Positions 54,515 through 63,936 of a stretch of DNA of 64,000 nucleotides are shown piece after piece. The DNA is taken from NCBI GenBank assembly GCA_013153635.1, contig JAADDZ010000026.1, positions 56,652 to 120,651 of the forward strand, given 5' to 3'. Each line of letters starts with the position of its first letter. The first letter of the stretch is position 1. Source of the stretch: Aquificota bacterium. GTDB lineage: Bacteria > Aquificota > Aquificia > Aquificales > Hydrogenothermaceae. Below the pieces are notes generated by a model. That model ran no database searches and was not told where the DNA came from. It saw only the letters and a list, made by a program, of their open reading frames with translations. The translations under genes were made by a program, and so were the position numbers.

Positions 54515-55433
54515 AAAAACCATACTTCTGCTCCTCCTCCTTTCCCTTTTTTATACTAGTTATCCAGCATCAATCAATCTAAAAGAATTTGCAACAGTCC
54601 AAACAGAAAAAATATATCTAAAAGATATAGCCACCATAAAAACAAAAAACACAGAATTCAAACAGTTTCTAGAAAGAATCCCCATAGACAAAGCACCCCC
54701 ACCACAAAAAACAAAAGTCATAACCCCTCAAAAAGTAATAACCACCCTAAAATACTACCATCTAGACACAACAACGATAAAAATAACAGGAAACAAAACA
54801 ATAGTCGCATCAGCCCAAAGAGAAATTCCCCAACAACAGATAAAAAAAGAGATAACAACCTTCCTAAAAAACAGCTATCCAAAAATAAAGATAAACAGCA
54901 TACACCTACCACCTACCAAAATATACACTCCAAAAAACTACCAAACACAAATCCAAATTCGAAAAAAAACAAAAAACTACATATACATAGACTACACAAT
55001 AACCTACAGCAACAAAAAAACAAAAATCCCAATATCAGTAAAATACTCCCAAACAAAAAAAATCATAATAGCAAAACACCAAATCCCAAAAGGACACAAA
55101 ATAACTGAAGAAGACCTAAAAACTGTCGAAATGTCTAATGTTCGAGATGAATTTATCGAAAATATAGAACAGGCAGTAGGAAAAATAGCAAAAAGAAAGA
55201 TACCAAAAGACAGCCCGATAAAAGAATACGACCTAAAACCAGACTTTATAATAAAGAAAAAAGACAGAGTAAAAATAATCTATGACAGTGGAACAATAAG
55301 AGTAGAACTAACAGGAATAGCACTAGAAAATGGAGAAAAAGGAAAAACAATAAAAATTAAAAACTTATCATCAGGAAAAAAGATAAAATGCAAAATAATA
55401 GACCAAAAAACAGTCTTATATATAGGAAAATAA
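54477..55433 (+). CDS. flgA: Flagellar P-ring assembly chaperone FlgA
   Basis: Periplasmic chaperone for FlgI. Hydrophobic signal segment (about 15-27, ILLLLLLSLF), an N-terminal beta domain, and a SAF domain with IAKHQIPKGHKITEEDLK and KIAKRKIPKDSPIKEYDL. The C-terminal VKIIYDSGTIRVELTGIAL ends it. 318 residues. The coding strand is strikingly T-poor. The start (ATG 54477, or TTG 54495) lies inside flgG without SD, so it is probably coupled. Confidence 0.88.
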   Translation: MKCLEQLELSNPKKTILLLLLLSLFYTSYPASINLKEFATVQTEKIYLKDIATIKTKNTEFKQFLERIPIDKAPPPQKTKVITPQKVITTLKYYHLDTTTIKITGNKTIVASAQREIPQQQIKKEITTFLKNSYPKIKINSIHLPPTKIYTPKNYQTQIQIRKKTKNYIYIDYTITYSNKKTKIPISVKYSQTKKIIIAKHQIPKGHKITEEDLKTVEMSNVRDEFIENIEQAVGKIAKRKIPKDSPIKEYDLKPDFIIKKKDRVKIIYDSGTIRVELTGIALENGEKGKTIKIKNLSSGKKIKCKIIDQKTVLYIGK

Positions 55434-56089
55434 CCATAACCGCCCTAACTATCCTAATTGTAGGGTGTGCAACAAAACAACCCCAAAAACCCCAACAACA
55501 CAGCAATATACCCCCAAAAGAGATAACAAAATACCAAAAGAGACCACCGGGTTCACTATTTACAGGAAATCCAAACAACCTCTTCACCGACGATAAAGCC
55601 TTCCAAGTTGGAGACATAATCACAATAAAAGTTATCGAAAACCCAACAGGCTTTGGAAGTGCATCAACAAAAGCAAAAGAACAAGCCAACCTCGGGCTAG
55701 ATTTCCCTTCAGTAACAATACTAGGAAAACAGATACCAAAACAGACCCCAGTAGCATCAGTAAAAACAGCATCAGGACAGAACTACCAAGGGACAGGAGA
55801 TACCTCACGAAAAGCCAAACTGATAGCAACCATTTCAGCCCGAGTAACAAAAGTATATAAAAACGGAAACCTATACATAGTAGGTAAAAAAATAATAAAA
55901 ATAAACAACGATACCCAACAGATAACAATATCTGGAATAGTAAAACCCACATACATACAGCAAGATAACTCAATACTTTCAACCCAAATATCCGATATGT
56001 ATGTAGAATATAACGGAAAAGGATATATAACAGACAGTCAGGAGCCGGGATGGTTAACAAAAATATTAACAAAAATATGGCCTTTTTAA
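55388..56089 (+). CDS. flgH: Flagellar L-ring lipoprotein FlgH
   Basis: Outer-membrane ring lipoprotein. Signal with lipobox ILIVGC (Cys about residue 27) for lipidation. Family core: FTDDKAFQVGDIITIKVIENP, later LYIVGKKIIKINNDTQQITISGIVKPTYI and DMYVEYNGKG. 233 residues. The start lies 46 nt inside flgA. Its presence with flgI and lolA indicates a true outer membrane. Confidence 0.92.
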   Translation: MQNNRPKNSLIYRKITITALTILIVGCATKQPQKPQQHSNIPPKEITKYQKRPPGSLFTGNPNNLFTDDKAFQVGDIITIKVIENPTGFGSASTKAKEQANLGLDFPSVTILGKQIPKQTPVASVKTASGQNYQGTGDTSRKAKLIATISARVTKVYKNGNLYIVGKKIIKINNDTQQITISGIVKPTYIQQDNSILSTQISDMYVEYNGKGYITDSQEPGWLTKILTKIWPF

Positions 56090-57165
56090 TAGGTTTTCTA
56101 ATACTATCTCTTACCCAATTCGTGTTCCCAAAAGAAACAAAAATAGGAACAGAAGTCAACGTAATGGGAGTTAGAACCAACTATCTAACAGGATACGGAA
56201 TAGTAGTAGGTCTAAACGGAACAGGAGACGGAACAACCAGCAGGTTCACCCTATTTAGCATAGCTAACATGCTTCGTAAAATGGGAATATTCATAGACCC
56301 TAACCTAGTTAGGACTAGAAACGCCGCCGCTGTAATAGTAACAGCAAACATGCCCCCATTTGCAAAATCAGGAATGAGATTCGACGTTACAGTAGCATCT
56401 ATGGGAGACGCAAAAGACATAGGAAACGGAGTTCTAATAAGAACACCCCTATTTGGAACAGACGGAAAAGTCTATGCATTCGCCCAAGGAACAGTATCTA
56501 CAGGAGGAGGTTTTACCATATCTAACAAAGGAGGAAAACTACAAAAAAACTTCTCCACAACAGGAGTAATCATAGACGGAGGAATAATAGAAAAAGACCT
56601 ACCCTTTAGCATAGAAAACATAGAAAAAATAAAACTCACCCTAAAACACCCAGACTTCTCAAAAGCATTCAGCATAGAAGAAGCTATAAACAAAACCTTC
56701 GGTAAAAATATAGCAAAAGCCCTAGACACATCAACAATAGAACTAACAATACCCAAAAAAGAAGACCCAGTAGCCTTTCTATCCAAAGTGATGAACATAA
56801 AAATAAAAACAGACAGCGAACCAGTCGTCGTCATATATGAAAGAACAGGCACAGTAATAATGAGTGGAGACATAAAAATAGATACCCCTGTGTACGTATC
56901 TCACGGCAACATATACGTAGCAGTAGTAAAACGCCCAGTAATCTCCCAACCAGCACCATTCTCCACAGGACAAACCATAGAAACAGAACAAGTAAAAACA
57001 AAAATCGTAGAAGAAACAGGAAGAATATTTGAGATAGACTCCCCAAAACTAAAAGACCTAGTAAAAGTATTAAACGAACTAGGAATATCACCAAGAGACC
57101 TAATAGCAATAATACAAGCCATAAAAAACGCAGGAAAATTACACGCAAAAATAGTAGTAATGTAG
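56050..57165 (+). CDS. flgI: Flagellar P-ring protein FlgI
   Basis: Periplasmic bushing around the rod. Signal segment (about 10-26), then VNVMGVRTNYLTGYGIVVGLNGTGDGT, ANMPPFAKSGMRFDVTVASMGDA and a C-terminal LVKVLNELGISPRDLIAIIQAIKNAG, all FlgI hallmarks. 371 residues. AGGAG precedes ATG 56050, 40 nt inside flgH. Strong family match. Confidence 0.96.
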   Translation: MVNKNINKNMAFLIGFLILSLTQFVFPKETKIGTEVNVMGVRTNYLTGYGIVVGLNGTGDGTTSRFTLFSIANMLRKMGIFIDPNLVRTRNAAAVIVTANMPPFAKSGMRFDVTVASMGDAKDIGNGVLIRTPLFGTDGKVYAFAQGTVSTGGGFTISNKGGKLQKNFSTTGVIIDGGIIEKDLPFSIENIEKIKLTLKHPDFSKAFSIEEAINKTFGKNIAKALDTSTIELTIPKKEDPVAFLSKVMNIKIKTDSEPVVVIYERTGTVIMSGDIKIDTPVYVSHGNIYVAVVKRPVISQPAPFSTGQTIETEQVKTKIVEETGRIFEIDSPKLKDLVKVLNELGISPRDLIAIIQAIKNAGKLHAKIVVM

Positions 57166-57175
57166 GGAGGAAAAC

Positions 57176-57475
57176 ATGAACAAAATAAACCAAACAACCC
57201 CATACTGGGACGTAAAAAACCTAAAAAACATAAAAACAGCCCAAGAAGCATCACAAACATTCGAAGCATTCTTTATAAAAACATTACTAAAAGAATTTAG
57301 AAAAACTATCCCTGAAGGACTATTTAACACCTCCTTCTCATCAAAAATGTACCTAGACCTATTCGATATGCAAATAGCCCAGACCATAAGCCAAACAGAC
57401 CAACTTGGGATAAAAGAACATATACTAACCGGACTAAACCAGATAAACGCCTCAAAAATATACAGGCAAAAATAA
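57176..57475 (+). CDS. flgJ: Rod-binding protein, FlgJ N-terminal type
   Basis: 99-residue protein matching only the rod-capping half of FlgJ: QTFEAFFIKTLLKEFRKTIPEG, MYLDLFDMQIAQTISQTDQLGIKEHI. There is no muramidase domain, so another enzyme must open peptidoglycan for the rod. GGGAGG before ATG; overlaps flhA by 1 nt. Confidence 0.88.
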   Translation: MNKINQTTPYWDVKNLKNIKTAQEASQTFEAFFIKTLLKEFRKTIPEGLFNTSFSSKMYLDLFDMQIAQTISQTDQLGIKEHILTGLNQINASKIYRQK

Positions 57476-59562
57476 TGGAAGAAACCATCACACTTATTTT
57501 CACCAGATTCCAAAAATACGCAGACGCAATAATAGTCATACTAATATTAGCGATACTAGGCTCTATGATACTACCAGTACCACCCTTTTTATTAGACATA
57601 CTCCTTACCTCAAGTATAACATTCTCCTTAGTAATACTTATGGCAACCATATATATAGGAAACCCTTTACACCTTAGCTCCTTTCCCTCCCTACTTCTAC
57701 TAGCAACACTATTTAGACTAGCCCTAAACGTAGCCTCAACTAGAAGAATACTCCTCCACGGACACGAAGGACCAGACGCCGCAGGACAAGTAATCCAATC
57801 CTTTGGAGAATTCGTAGTCGGTGGAAGTTATATAGTAGGAATAATAGTATTCATCATACTAGTAACAATAAACTTCATAGTAATCACAAAAGGAACAGAA
57901 CGAATATCAGAAGTAGCCGCAAGATTCACATTAGACGCACTACCGGGAAAACAGATGGCTATAGACGCTGACCTAAACGCCGGTCTCATTGACGAAAAAG
58001 AAGCCCAAAAAAGAAGACAAGAAATCGCAAAAGAAGCAGACTTCTATGGAGCAATGGACGGAGCAAGCAAATTTATAAGAGGAGACGCCATAGCAGGAAT
58101 CATAATAACCCTAGTAAACATCATCGGAGGGATAACCATAGGAATGCTCCAGTACGGTATGCCTCTAGAAACAGCCCTACAAAACTTCACAATCCTAACA
58201 ATCGGAGACGGCCTAGTTAGCCAAATTCCCGCTTTACTAACATCTACAGCGGCAGGTTTAATGGTAACTAGAGCAATATCAGAAACAGACCTAGGACATG
58301 AGATATTCAACCAGCTAACAGGATACCCAAAAGCCCTTCTAATGGCATCTGGAGCATTATTCATAATGGGTATAATTCCCGGAATGCCTACAATTCCATT
58401 CTTTTTACTAGGAACACTCCTAGCGCTAACAGCATACATGGTAGAAACCTCCATAAAAGAAAAGCAAAAACAACAATCAGAAGAAAAAGCAAAAGAACTT
58501 ATAAAAAAATCAGAAGAAAAAGAAGAAAGACCAGAAGATTTCATAACTCAACCAGAACCCCTAGCCCTAGAAATCGGATACGCCCTAATACCATATGTAG
58601 ACGAAAACCAAAACGGAGAAATAGTAAAAAGAATAAAAGCCCTTAGAAAAACTTTAACAAAAGAACTAGGAATAATTATCCCCCTCATACACATAAAAGA
58701 CAATCTAGAGCTAAAACCCGGAGAATATAGAATCCTACTAAAAGACATAGAAATCGCAAAAGCACAAATCCAGCCGGGAAAACTACTCGCAATAGATACA
58801 GGAACAACCAGAGGGAAAATAGAAGGAGAACCAACAAAAGAACCAACATTCGGACTAAACGCCTATTGGATAGACGAAAGCCAAAAAGAAAAAGCAAAAA
58901 TGTTAGGATACACAATAGTAGACATACCAACAATAATAACAACCCATCTATCTGAAACAATAAAAAAACATGCCCACGAGATACTAGGAAGAGAAGAAAC
59001 AAAAAAACTGATAGATAAAATAGCAGAAAAATATCCAGTGATAAAAGAGATAGTACCAGACCAAGTCCCATTAAACATCATACATAGAGTACTTCAAAAT
59101 CTACTAAAAGAAGGAATCCCAATAAAAGACCTACTAACAATAATAGAAACCCTTTCCGACAACATAATAAAAACAAACGACCCAGACATACTAACAGAAT
59201 TTGTAAGACAGTCTCTATCTCGATTAATCACAAATCTATACGCAAAAGAAAACACTCTATACGCAGTAAGCCTCTCCCCATCAGTAGAAAACTACATACT
59301 AGAAAAAATAAAAGAAAATGACGGAAATCTTCCACCATTAGACCCAATATTTGTACAGAAACTAGTATCAAATCTAGTAAAACAGGTAGAACAGTTTGTA
59401 CTCCATCAAGCAAATCCAGTTTTACTTACATCACCCGCAATCAGAAGATATGTAAAACAGATAATCCAACCATATTTAAACAACTTTTCAGTCTTATCTT
59501 ATTCAGAGATAGAGCCGAAAGTAAAAGTAAACATATTATCAACGGTGGAAGTTGAATGGTGA
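57475..59562 (+). CDS. flhA: Flagellar type III export gate protein FlhA
   Basis: Export-gate membrane protein, 695 residues. Eight membrane helices fill the first ~320. The FHIPEP region shows LFRLALNVASTRRIL, ARFTLDALPGKQMAIDADLNAG and FYGAMDGASKFIRGDA, with the essential Asp in AIDADL. A linker and large cytoplasmic chaperone-docking domain follow. flhB and fliP/Q/R are not in the window. Overlaps flhF by 7 nt. Confidence 0.97.
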   Translation: MEETITLIFTRFQKYADAIIVILILAILGSMILPVPPFLLDILLTSSITFSLVILMATIYIGNPLHLSSFPSLLLLATLFRLALNVASTRRILLHGHEGPDAAGQVIQSFGEFVVGGSYIVGIIVFIILVTINFIVITKGTERISEVAARFTLDALPGKQMAIDADLNAGLIDEKEAQKRRQEIAKEADFYGAMDGASKFIRGDAIAGIIITLVNIIGGITIGMLQYGMPLETALQNFTILTIGDGLVSQIPALLTSTAAGLMVTRAISETDLGHEIFNQLTGYPKALLMASGALFIMGIIPGMPTIPFFLLGTLLALTAYMVETSIKEKQKQQSEEKAKELIKKSEEKEERPEDFITQPEPLALEIGYALIPYVDENQNGEIVKRIKALRKTLTKELGIIIPLIHIKDNLELKPGEYRILLKDIEIAKAQIQPGKLLAIDTGTTRGKIEGEPTKEPTFGLNAYWIDESQKEKAKMLGYTIVDIPTIITTHLSETIKKHAHEILGREETKKLIDKIAEKYPVIKEIVPDQVPLNIIHRVLQNLLKEGIPIKDLLTIIETLSDNIIKTNDPDILTEFVRQSLSRLITNLYAKENTLYAVSLSPSVENYILEKIKENDGNLPPLDPIFVQKLVSNLVKQVEQFVLHQANPVLLTSPAIRRYVKQIIQPYLNNFSVLSYSEIEPKVKVNILSTVEVEW

Positions 59563-60803
59563 TAAATATTTACGAAGGATACACCCTAGAAGAAGCCATA
59601 CAAAAAGCAAAAGAAGAACTTGGAGAGAACATAAAAGTCCTACACTACGAAATAACAGAACAAAAAACATGGATACCCTTTAAAAAAAGAAAAAAATACA
59701 AAGTCTTCATAGAACAAACAGAAGAAGAAACTGAAAAATTCGACACCCAACTAGAAGAAATATATAGCCACCTAGAAGAAGAACCCCAGATACAAGAAGA
59801 AGAGATAAACACATACTCTTTTACAAACCTAACACCCAAAAACCAAACACCACAACAGCCAAACACCCCAGAAATAGACTATCAAAAACTACTAGAAAAA
59901 ATAGAAACCATTATAGACAAAAAACTTCAAAACATAACACCACCTCCTCTAAACCCAAACCAAAACGGTATCTGTAATGAAGAGATAAACGAAATCCTAA
60001 AAGAATTCACAGGAGAAGCTATAGACCTTATAAAATATCTAATAGAAAGAGAAGTAGACCCACAAGTAGCAAAAGAGATAGTAAAAGTCTCATGTGGGTT
60101 AGACCTAGACAGCAACAAAATGGACTTAACCACACCTACCTTTAAAGAAGCAGTACTAAAAGGAATCAGAGAGAAAATAACCTTTACTGGAAACTTCGAC
60201 AAAACAGAAAACCAGCTAAAAGTCATAACATTCGTAGGACCAACAGGAGTAGGAAAAACAACAAATCTATTCAAAATAGCATCAGAGCTAATCATAAACA
60301 AAGACCTTAAAGTAGGAGTAATCAGTACAGACACATTCAAAGTAGGAGCAGTACAACAAGCAAGAGCATACTCTAGCATTTTGAACATACCATTTTACAC
60401 AATAACCGACTCAAAAAACCTAAAAAAAACCCTCCTAGAACTGTCAAACATGGACATAATACTCATAGATACAGTAGGAAGAAGCCACTATGACTACTGG
60501 AGACTAGGAGAAATAAAAGAAATACTTAGCGGTGGAACAGATTGGATGGAAGTGGTATTAGTACTAAGCTGTAACTACAAGTACAAAGAAGCTCTAGAAA
60601 TAGTAAACAGATACAAATCATTCTTCTACGTAAGCTCCTTACTTTTCACAAAAGTAGATGAAACCAAAACACCGGGAATACTACTAAACCTCCCATACAA
60701 AACAAAACTGCCCCTATCCTATCTAAGCACAGGACAGAGAGTTCCAGAAGACATAAAAATACTAAACCCTGAAAACTTAACAGAATACATATTAGGTGAA
60801 TAA
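59556..60803 (+). CDS. flhF: Flagellar-placement SRP-family GTPase FlhF
   Basis: GTPase marking the flagellum site. The N-terminal basic/acidic B domain (KIKVLHYEITEQKTWIPFKKRKK) and a helical N domain precede the G domain. There, G1 is VGPTGVGKTTNLFK, VISTDTFKVGAVQQ follows, G3 is DTVGRSHYD and G4 is TKVDETKTPG. 415 residues. Its stop codon overlaps flhG by 1 nt. Confidence 0.95.
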   Translation: MVINIYEGYTLEEAIQKAKEELGENIKVLHYEITEQKTWIPFKKRKKYKVFIEQTEEETEKFDTQLEEIYSHLEEEPQIQEEEINTYSFTNLTPKNQTPQQPNTPEIDYQKLLEKIETIIDKKLQNITPPPLNPNQNGICNEEINEILKEFTGEAIDLIKYLIEREVDPQVAKEIVKVSCGLDLDSNKMDLTTPTFKEAVLKGIREKITFTGNFDKTENQLKVITFVGPTGVGKTTNLFKIASELIINKDLKVGVISTDTFKVGAVQQARAYSSILNIPFYTITDSKNLKKTLLELSNMDIILIDTVGRSHYDYWRLGEIKEILSGGTDWMEVVLVLSCNYKYKEALEIVNRYKSFFYVSSLLFTKVDETKTPGILLNLPYKTKLPLSYLSTGQRVPEDIKILNPENLTEYILGE

Positions 60804-61657
60804 TGGAAGAACAAATTCAGGGACTTAGAGAACTAATAGGAAAAGAAGACAAATTTGTAAACAGCAAATTTATATCCATAGCCAGTGGAAAAGGCGGTGT
60901 AGGAAAAACAAACTTTGCAGTAAACTTTGCATACATACTAGCCAACAACTTTGGAAAAAAAGTACTTCTCATAGATGCAGACATAGGAATGGCAAATGTA
61001 CACATACTCCTAAATGCTGACTTGAAAAAAAATATAAAAAAAATAATAGACGGAGAAAACATAGAAAATCTAGTGATGAACATAAAAGGATTTGATACCT
61101 TGTTTGGTTTTTCAGGTATAGATAGTATAGCTGAACTAGAAGACTTCAGAATACACAAACTCATATATCAACTAAACAAAATATCCCAAAAGTACGACTA
61201 CATCATTATAGACAACTCACCGGGAATAGGAGAAAAAGTCATAAGCTTCCTTAGAGCTTCCAACTCCTCATACATAATAACAACCCCAGAACCAACAGCC
61301 ATAATGGACTCATACGCCCTTATAAAATCACTATACAAACTCTACAGATACTCAAGATTCAAAATAGTAGTAAACATGTGTAAAAGAAAATTTGAAGAAA
61401 AAGAAGTATTCAATAAATTAAACTTCTCTGCAAACAAATTCCTAAATCTGAACCTAGAACTAGCAGGGAAAATATCATTTTCTCAAAACCTAGAAAAATG
61501 CGTAAAAGAAAAAAAACTAATCGCCGAAGTATACCCATCAGACCCATATACCATAGACCTAAAAAACATAGCATCAAAAGAAGTAGGAGAACCTATAAAA
61601 GAAAAAAATAACAACTTCTGGGAAAAAGTACTAACCTTTTTAAAACAAAGAGTATGA
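60803..61657 (+). CDS. flhG: Flagellar-number MinD-like ATPase FlhG
   Basis: ParA/MinD ATPase paired with FlhF. N-terminal EEQIQGLRELI resembles the DQAxxLR peptide that activates FlhF. Deviant Walker A SGKGGVGKTNFAVNFA follows, then LIDADIGMANVHILL and DNSPGIGEKVI. 284 residues. Limits flagellar number in polar flagellates. Ends 1 nt before the sigma gene. Confidence 0.94.
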   Translation: MEEQIQGLRELIGKEDKFVNSKFISIASGKGGVGKTNFAVNFAYILANNFGKKVLLIDADIGMANVHILLNADLKKNIKKIIDGENIENLVMNIKGFDTLFGFSGIDSIAELEDFRIHKLIYQLNKISQKYDYIIIDNSPGIGEKVISFLRASNSSYIITTPEPTAIMDSYALIKSLYKLYRYSRFKIVVNMCKRKFEEKEVFNKLNFSANKFLNLNLELAGKISFSQNLEKCVKEKKLIAEVYPSDPYTIDLKNIASKEVGEPIKEKNNNFWEKVLTFLKQRV

Positions 61658-61658
61658 A

Positions 61659-62291
61659 ATGAGTACCAAAATAAAACAAAAGAAAAAAGAAGAACTAATA
61701 CTAGAACATCTACCGTTAGTAAAAAAAGTAGCCGCAAAAATCTACCACAAACTACCAGACTGCGACCTAGAATTTGACGACTTAGTAAACACAGGAATAA
61801 TAGGACTGATAAAAGCTATAGACAAATACGACGAAAGAAAAGCCAAATTCTCCACCTACGCTTACATAAAAATAAGAGGAGAAATATTAGATTTCCTTAG
61901 AAGCATAGAAGTAGTACCTCGTTCTGTAAAAGACAAAATAAAAAAAGAGTACGAAAACACCGACGAACTTAGTATCCCCCTTTCAAACACAGCAGTACTA
62001 GTATCTATAGAAAAAGCCATATACGACAAAGACCCAACCCTAAAACTAATAGACACTCTAGTATCACAAAAAATATCCCCAGAAGAGCATATAATAAAAC
62101 AAGACCTAAAAGAAAAAATCCTAAAAGCTATGGAAAAACTATCCCACAAAGAAAAAGCGGTATTACAAATGATATTCTTTGAAGAAAGAGACCTTAAATA
62201 TATATCTTTAGAACTAGGCATATCAATATCAAGAGTATCCCAGCTAAAAACAATAGCAATTCAGAAAATCAAAACCATTTTAAAACTCTAA
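61659..62291 (+). CDS. fliA: Flagellar sigma factor FliA with reduced region 3
   Basis: Sigma-28-family protein of 210 residues, shorter than the usual ~236-245. Region 2 (FDDLVNTGIIGLIKAIDKYDERKAKFSTYAYIKIRGEILD) and region 4 (DLKYISLELGISISRVSQLK) are normal. Between them the sigma-3 helix-turn-helix with its LGREPT-type motif is missing, leaving about 30 residues. Context after flhF-flhG is that of fliA. It could be controlled by FlgM, but flgM is not in the window. A complete paralogue is at 17188-17919. Confidence 0.88.
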   Translation: MSTKIKQKKKEELILEHLPLVKKVAAKIYHKLPDCDLEFDDLVNTGIIGLIKAIDKYDERKAKFSTYAYIKIRGEILDFLRSIEVVPRSVKDKIKKEYENTDELSIPLSNTAVLVSIEKAIYDKDPTLKLIDTLVSQKISPEEHIIKQDLKEKILKAMEKLSHKEKAVLQMIFFEERDLKYISLELGISISRVSQLKTIAIQKIKTILKL

Positions 62292-62392
62292 ACTCACCTC
62301 AAAACATTATCAACACCAGATAAAAATATCTAAGTTTTTAGTATAATAACACCTTTTATAAAATCACAAATAAGACAATACGGAGGTATCTT
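62292..62392 (+). promoter_or_regulatory. Region after fliA: weak hairpin and porin promoter
   Basis: AGATA-AAAA-TATCT (62318-62331) then a T-rich stretch may be a weak terminator for the flagellar operon. TATAAT at 62342-62347 is a likely -10 for the porin gene; its -35 (GATAAA) is poor. ACGGAGG precedes the porin ATG. Confidence 0.35.
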
Positions 62393-63379
62393 ATGAAAAT
62401 AAGACAGATAATAATACATACAACAGCTATATCATGTATATCATATGCCCAAGAAATCACAGAAAAACCCTTTATACTTGAACACTTATATCATACCCAC
62501 AAAGTAGACCTTACGAACACAACAGTCTATCAACAGATAAGAGATTTTGGAGCATTTTACAACACAACAAACATCTTTTTTTCTTACTACCTTACCCAAA
62601 AAGACCACTTTTTCGTCAGTTTATCTATAGCTCTTGGCAACGGTATCGTATCCTACACCCAAAAACTTGGATACTCTGTAGAACCTACAGGCGCAAACTT
62701 AGAAGATTATATAGAAAACATCAATGATACAGGGAGGAAACACCTTACAGAGGTATGGTACCACAAACAAGCTACCAAACTTGACTTAGTTGCTGGGCTT
62801 ATAGACAGTGCATCTTTTGTAGACGAAAATAGATTCGCCAACGATGAAAATGTACAATTCTTAAATAATGCCTTTATAAACAACCCTGTACTTAATATGC
62901 CTTCTTTTAATCCCGGATTATATATACGAATACCTTACAAAAACATAGAATACAAATTTTTATTCATGGATAACGAACCCACAAAAGGTAACTTTTCTAT
63001 ATTCCAAGTAAATTACACCAAAAACGACCTCATAATCCGACCGTACATCTACAAAACTTTCGGCATAAAGAAAAGTGAAGGATTTGGTATATCTGGAGAT
63101 TACTCAACAAAAAACACAGGATACTTTTTTAGAGTAGGAATCCCATTTTATCAAGAATCCCAATTCTACAGTGTAGGTATCCAAAAAACCAACATAGATA
63201 CAAAAGACAAAATAGGGATAGCCCTTGGAATGTTAAACAAAGACAAAAATGCATACATGTCAGAAATTTACTACAACAAAGAAATAAGTTCCCATATAGT
63301 ATTAACCCTTGATTTTCAATACACAAAAGAAAACGAAGAAGATTTTATAGTAGGAAGTAGGGTTTACCTAAGTTACTAA
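62393..63379 (+). CDS. Outer-membrane porin, OprB-like
   Basis: Predicted beta-barrel of 328 residues with signal peptide ending SCISYA-QE. The plug-region motif LIDSASFVDENRFANDENVQFLNNAFINNPV resembles carbohydrate-selective OprB porins. Alternating hydrophobic strands run to a C-terminal SRVYLSY whose last aromatic residue suits Bam insertion. Such porins are common in Aquificota and need not carry sugar. Stand-alone gene. Confidence 0.75.
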   Translation: MKIRQIIIHTTAISCISYAQEITEKPFILEHLYHTHKVDLTNTTVYQQIRDFGAFYNTTNIFFSYYLTQKDHFFVSLSIALGNGIVSYTQKLGYSVEPTGANLEDYIENINDTGRKHLTEVWYHKQATKLDLVAGLIDSASFVDENRFANDENVQFLNNAFINNPVLNMPSFNPGLYIRIPYKNIEYKFLFMDNEPTKGNFSIFQVNYTKNDLIIRPYIYKTFGIKKSEGFGISGDYSTKNTGYFFRVGIPFYQESQFYSVGIQKTNIDTKDKIGIALGMLNKDKNAYMSEIYYNKEISSHIVLTLDFQYTKENEEDFIVGSRVYLSY

Positions 63380-63487
63380 AAATTATAATTATGCATATTA
63401 TTCTAATAAATATTTTATTCTTTCAAATTTAAGAAAATTGAATAACTTACGAAACCATTAAACAGAAAAAACAAAAAGGAGGTTAGA
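63380..63487. other. AT-rich spacer between porin and small secreted protein
   Basis: 108 nt, very AT-rich, with a short inverted repeat centred on ATGCAT near 63393. AAGGAGG (63476-63482 region) is the SD of the next gene. No clear promoter or RNA. Confidence 0.3.
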
Positions 63488-63865
63488 ATGAAAAAAACTT
63501 TACTAAAAACATTTTTAATCTTGATACTCTTTTTTCCTGTATCTGCACAGGAAATTAAATGTATCAGCTCCATAGAAAAATACAAAAGCAAACTAAACTT
63601 TACCGAAAAATTAGGCAAAATAAAATTATCCCAAGAAAAAGGAAATTTTATATTACACACCAAATTTATATCCTATGAACTCTACAACAGAGAAACACTA
63701 AACTTTCTAAAAGAATGTATGTACGAAATCTATACAAAACTTGACTGTAAAGGAGAAAAAGAGCTAAGAAAAGTAACTTTTGAAGAAAAAAGCAAACTCT
63801 TCTCCGACCTCTTCAAACTAAAAACAACAGCCGTGTGTAAATTCACAGTAGCTAATAAAAAATAA
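63488..63865 (+). CDS. Small exported protein with four cysteines
   Basis: No family recognised. Signal peptide LLKTFLILILFFPVSAQE, then about 105 residues, Lys/Glu-rich, with four cysteines (IKCIS, KECMY, LDCKG, AVCKF) that could form two disulfides. Excellent SD. Probably periplasmic or secreted. It stands alone between the porin and a convergent gene. Confidence 0.7.
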   Translation: MKKTLLKTFLILILFFPVSAQEIKCISSIEKYKSKLNFTEKLGKIKLSQEKGNFILHTKFISYELYNRETLNFLKECMYEIYTKLDCKGEKELRKVTFEEKSKLFSDLFKLKTTAVCKFTVANKK

Positions 63866-63885
63866 GAACTAAAAGTTATCTCTTT

Positions 63886-63936
63886 CCAAAATTTTGGGCT
63901 AGTTTTTAGGGTTACTTCACCCTTTCCCAAACTAGC
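63886..63936. repeat. Inverted repeats at convergent gene ends
   Basis: CCAAAATTTTGG (63886-63897) is a perfect 12-bp palindrome. Next to it GCTAGTTT (63898-63905) pairs with AAACTAGC (63929-63936), and inside that AGGGT (63908-63912) with ACCCT (63919-63923). The long stem includes the stop codon of the minus-strand gene. It probably acts as a terminator for one or both converging genes, though no clear U-run follows. Confidence 0.45.
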
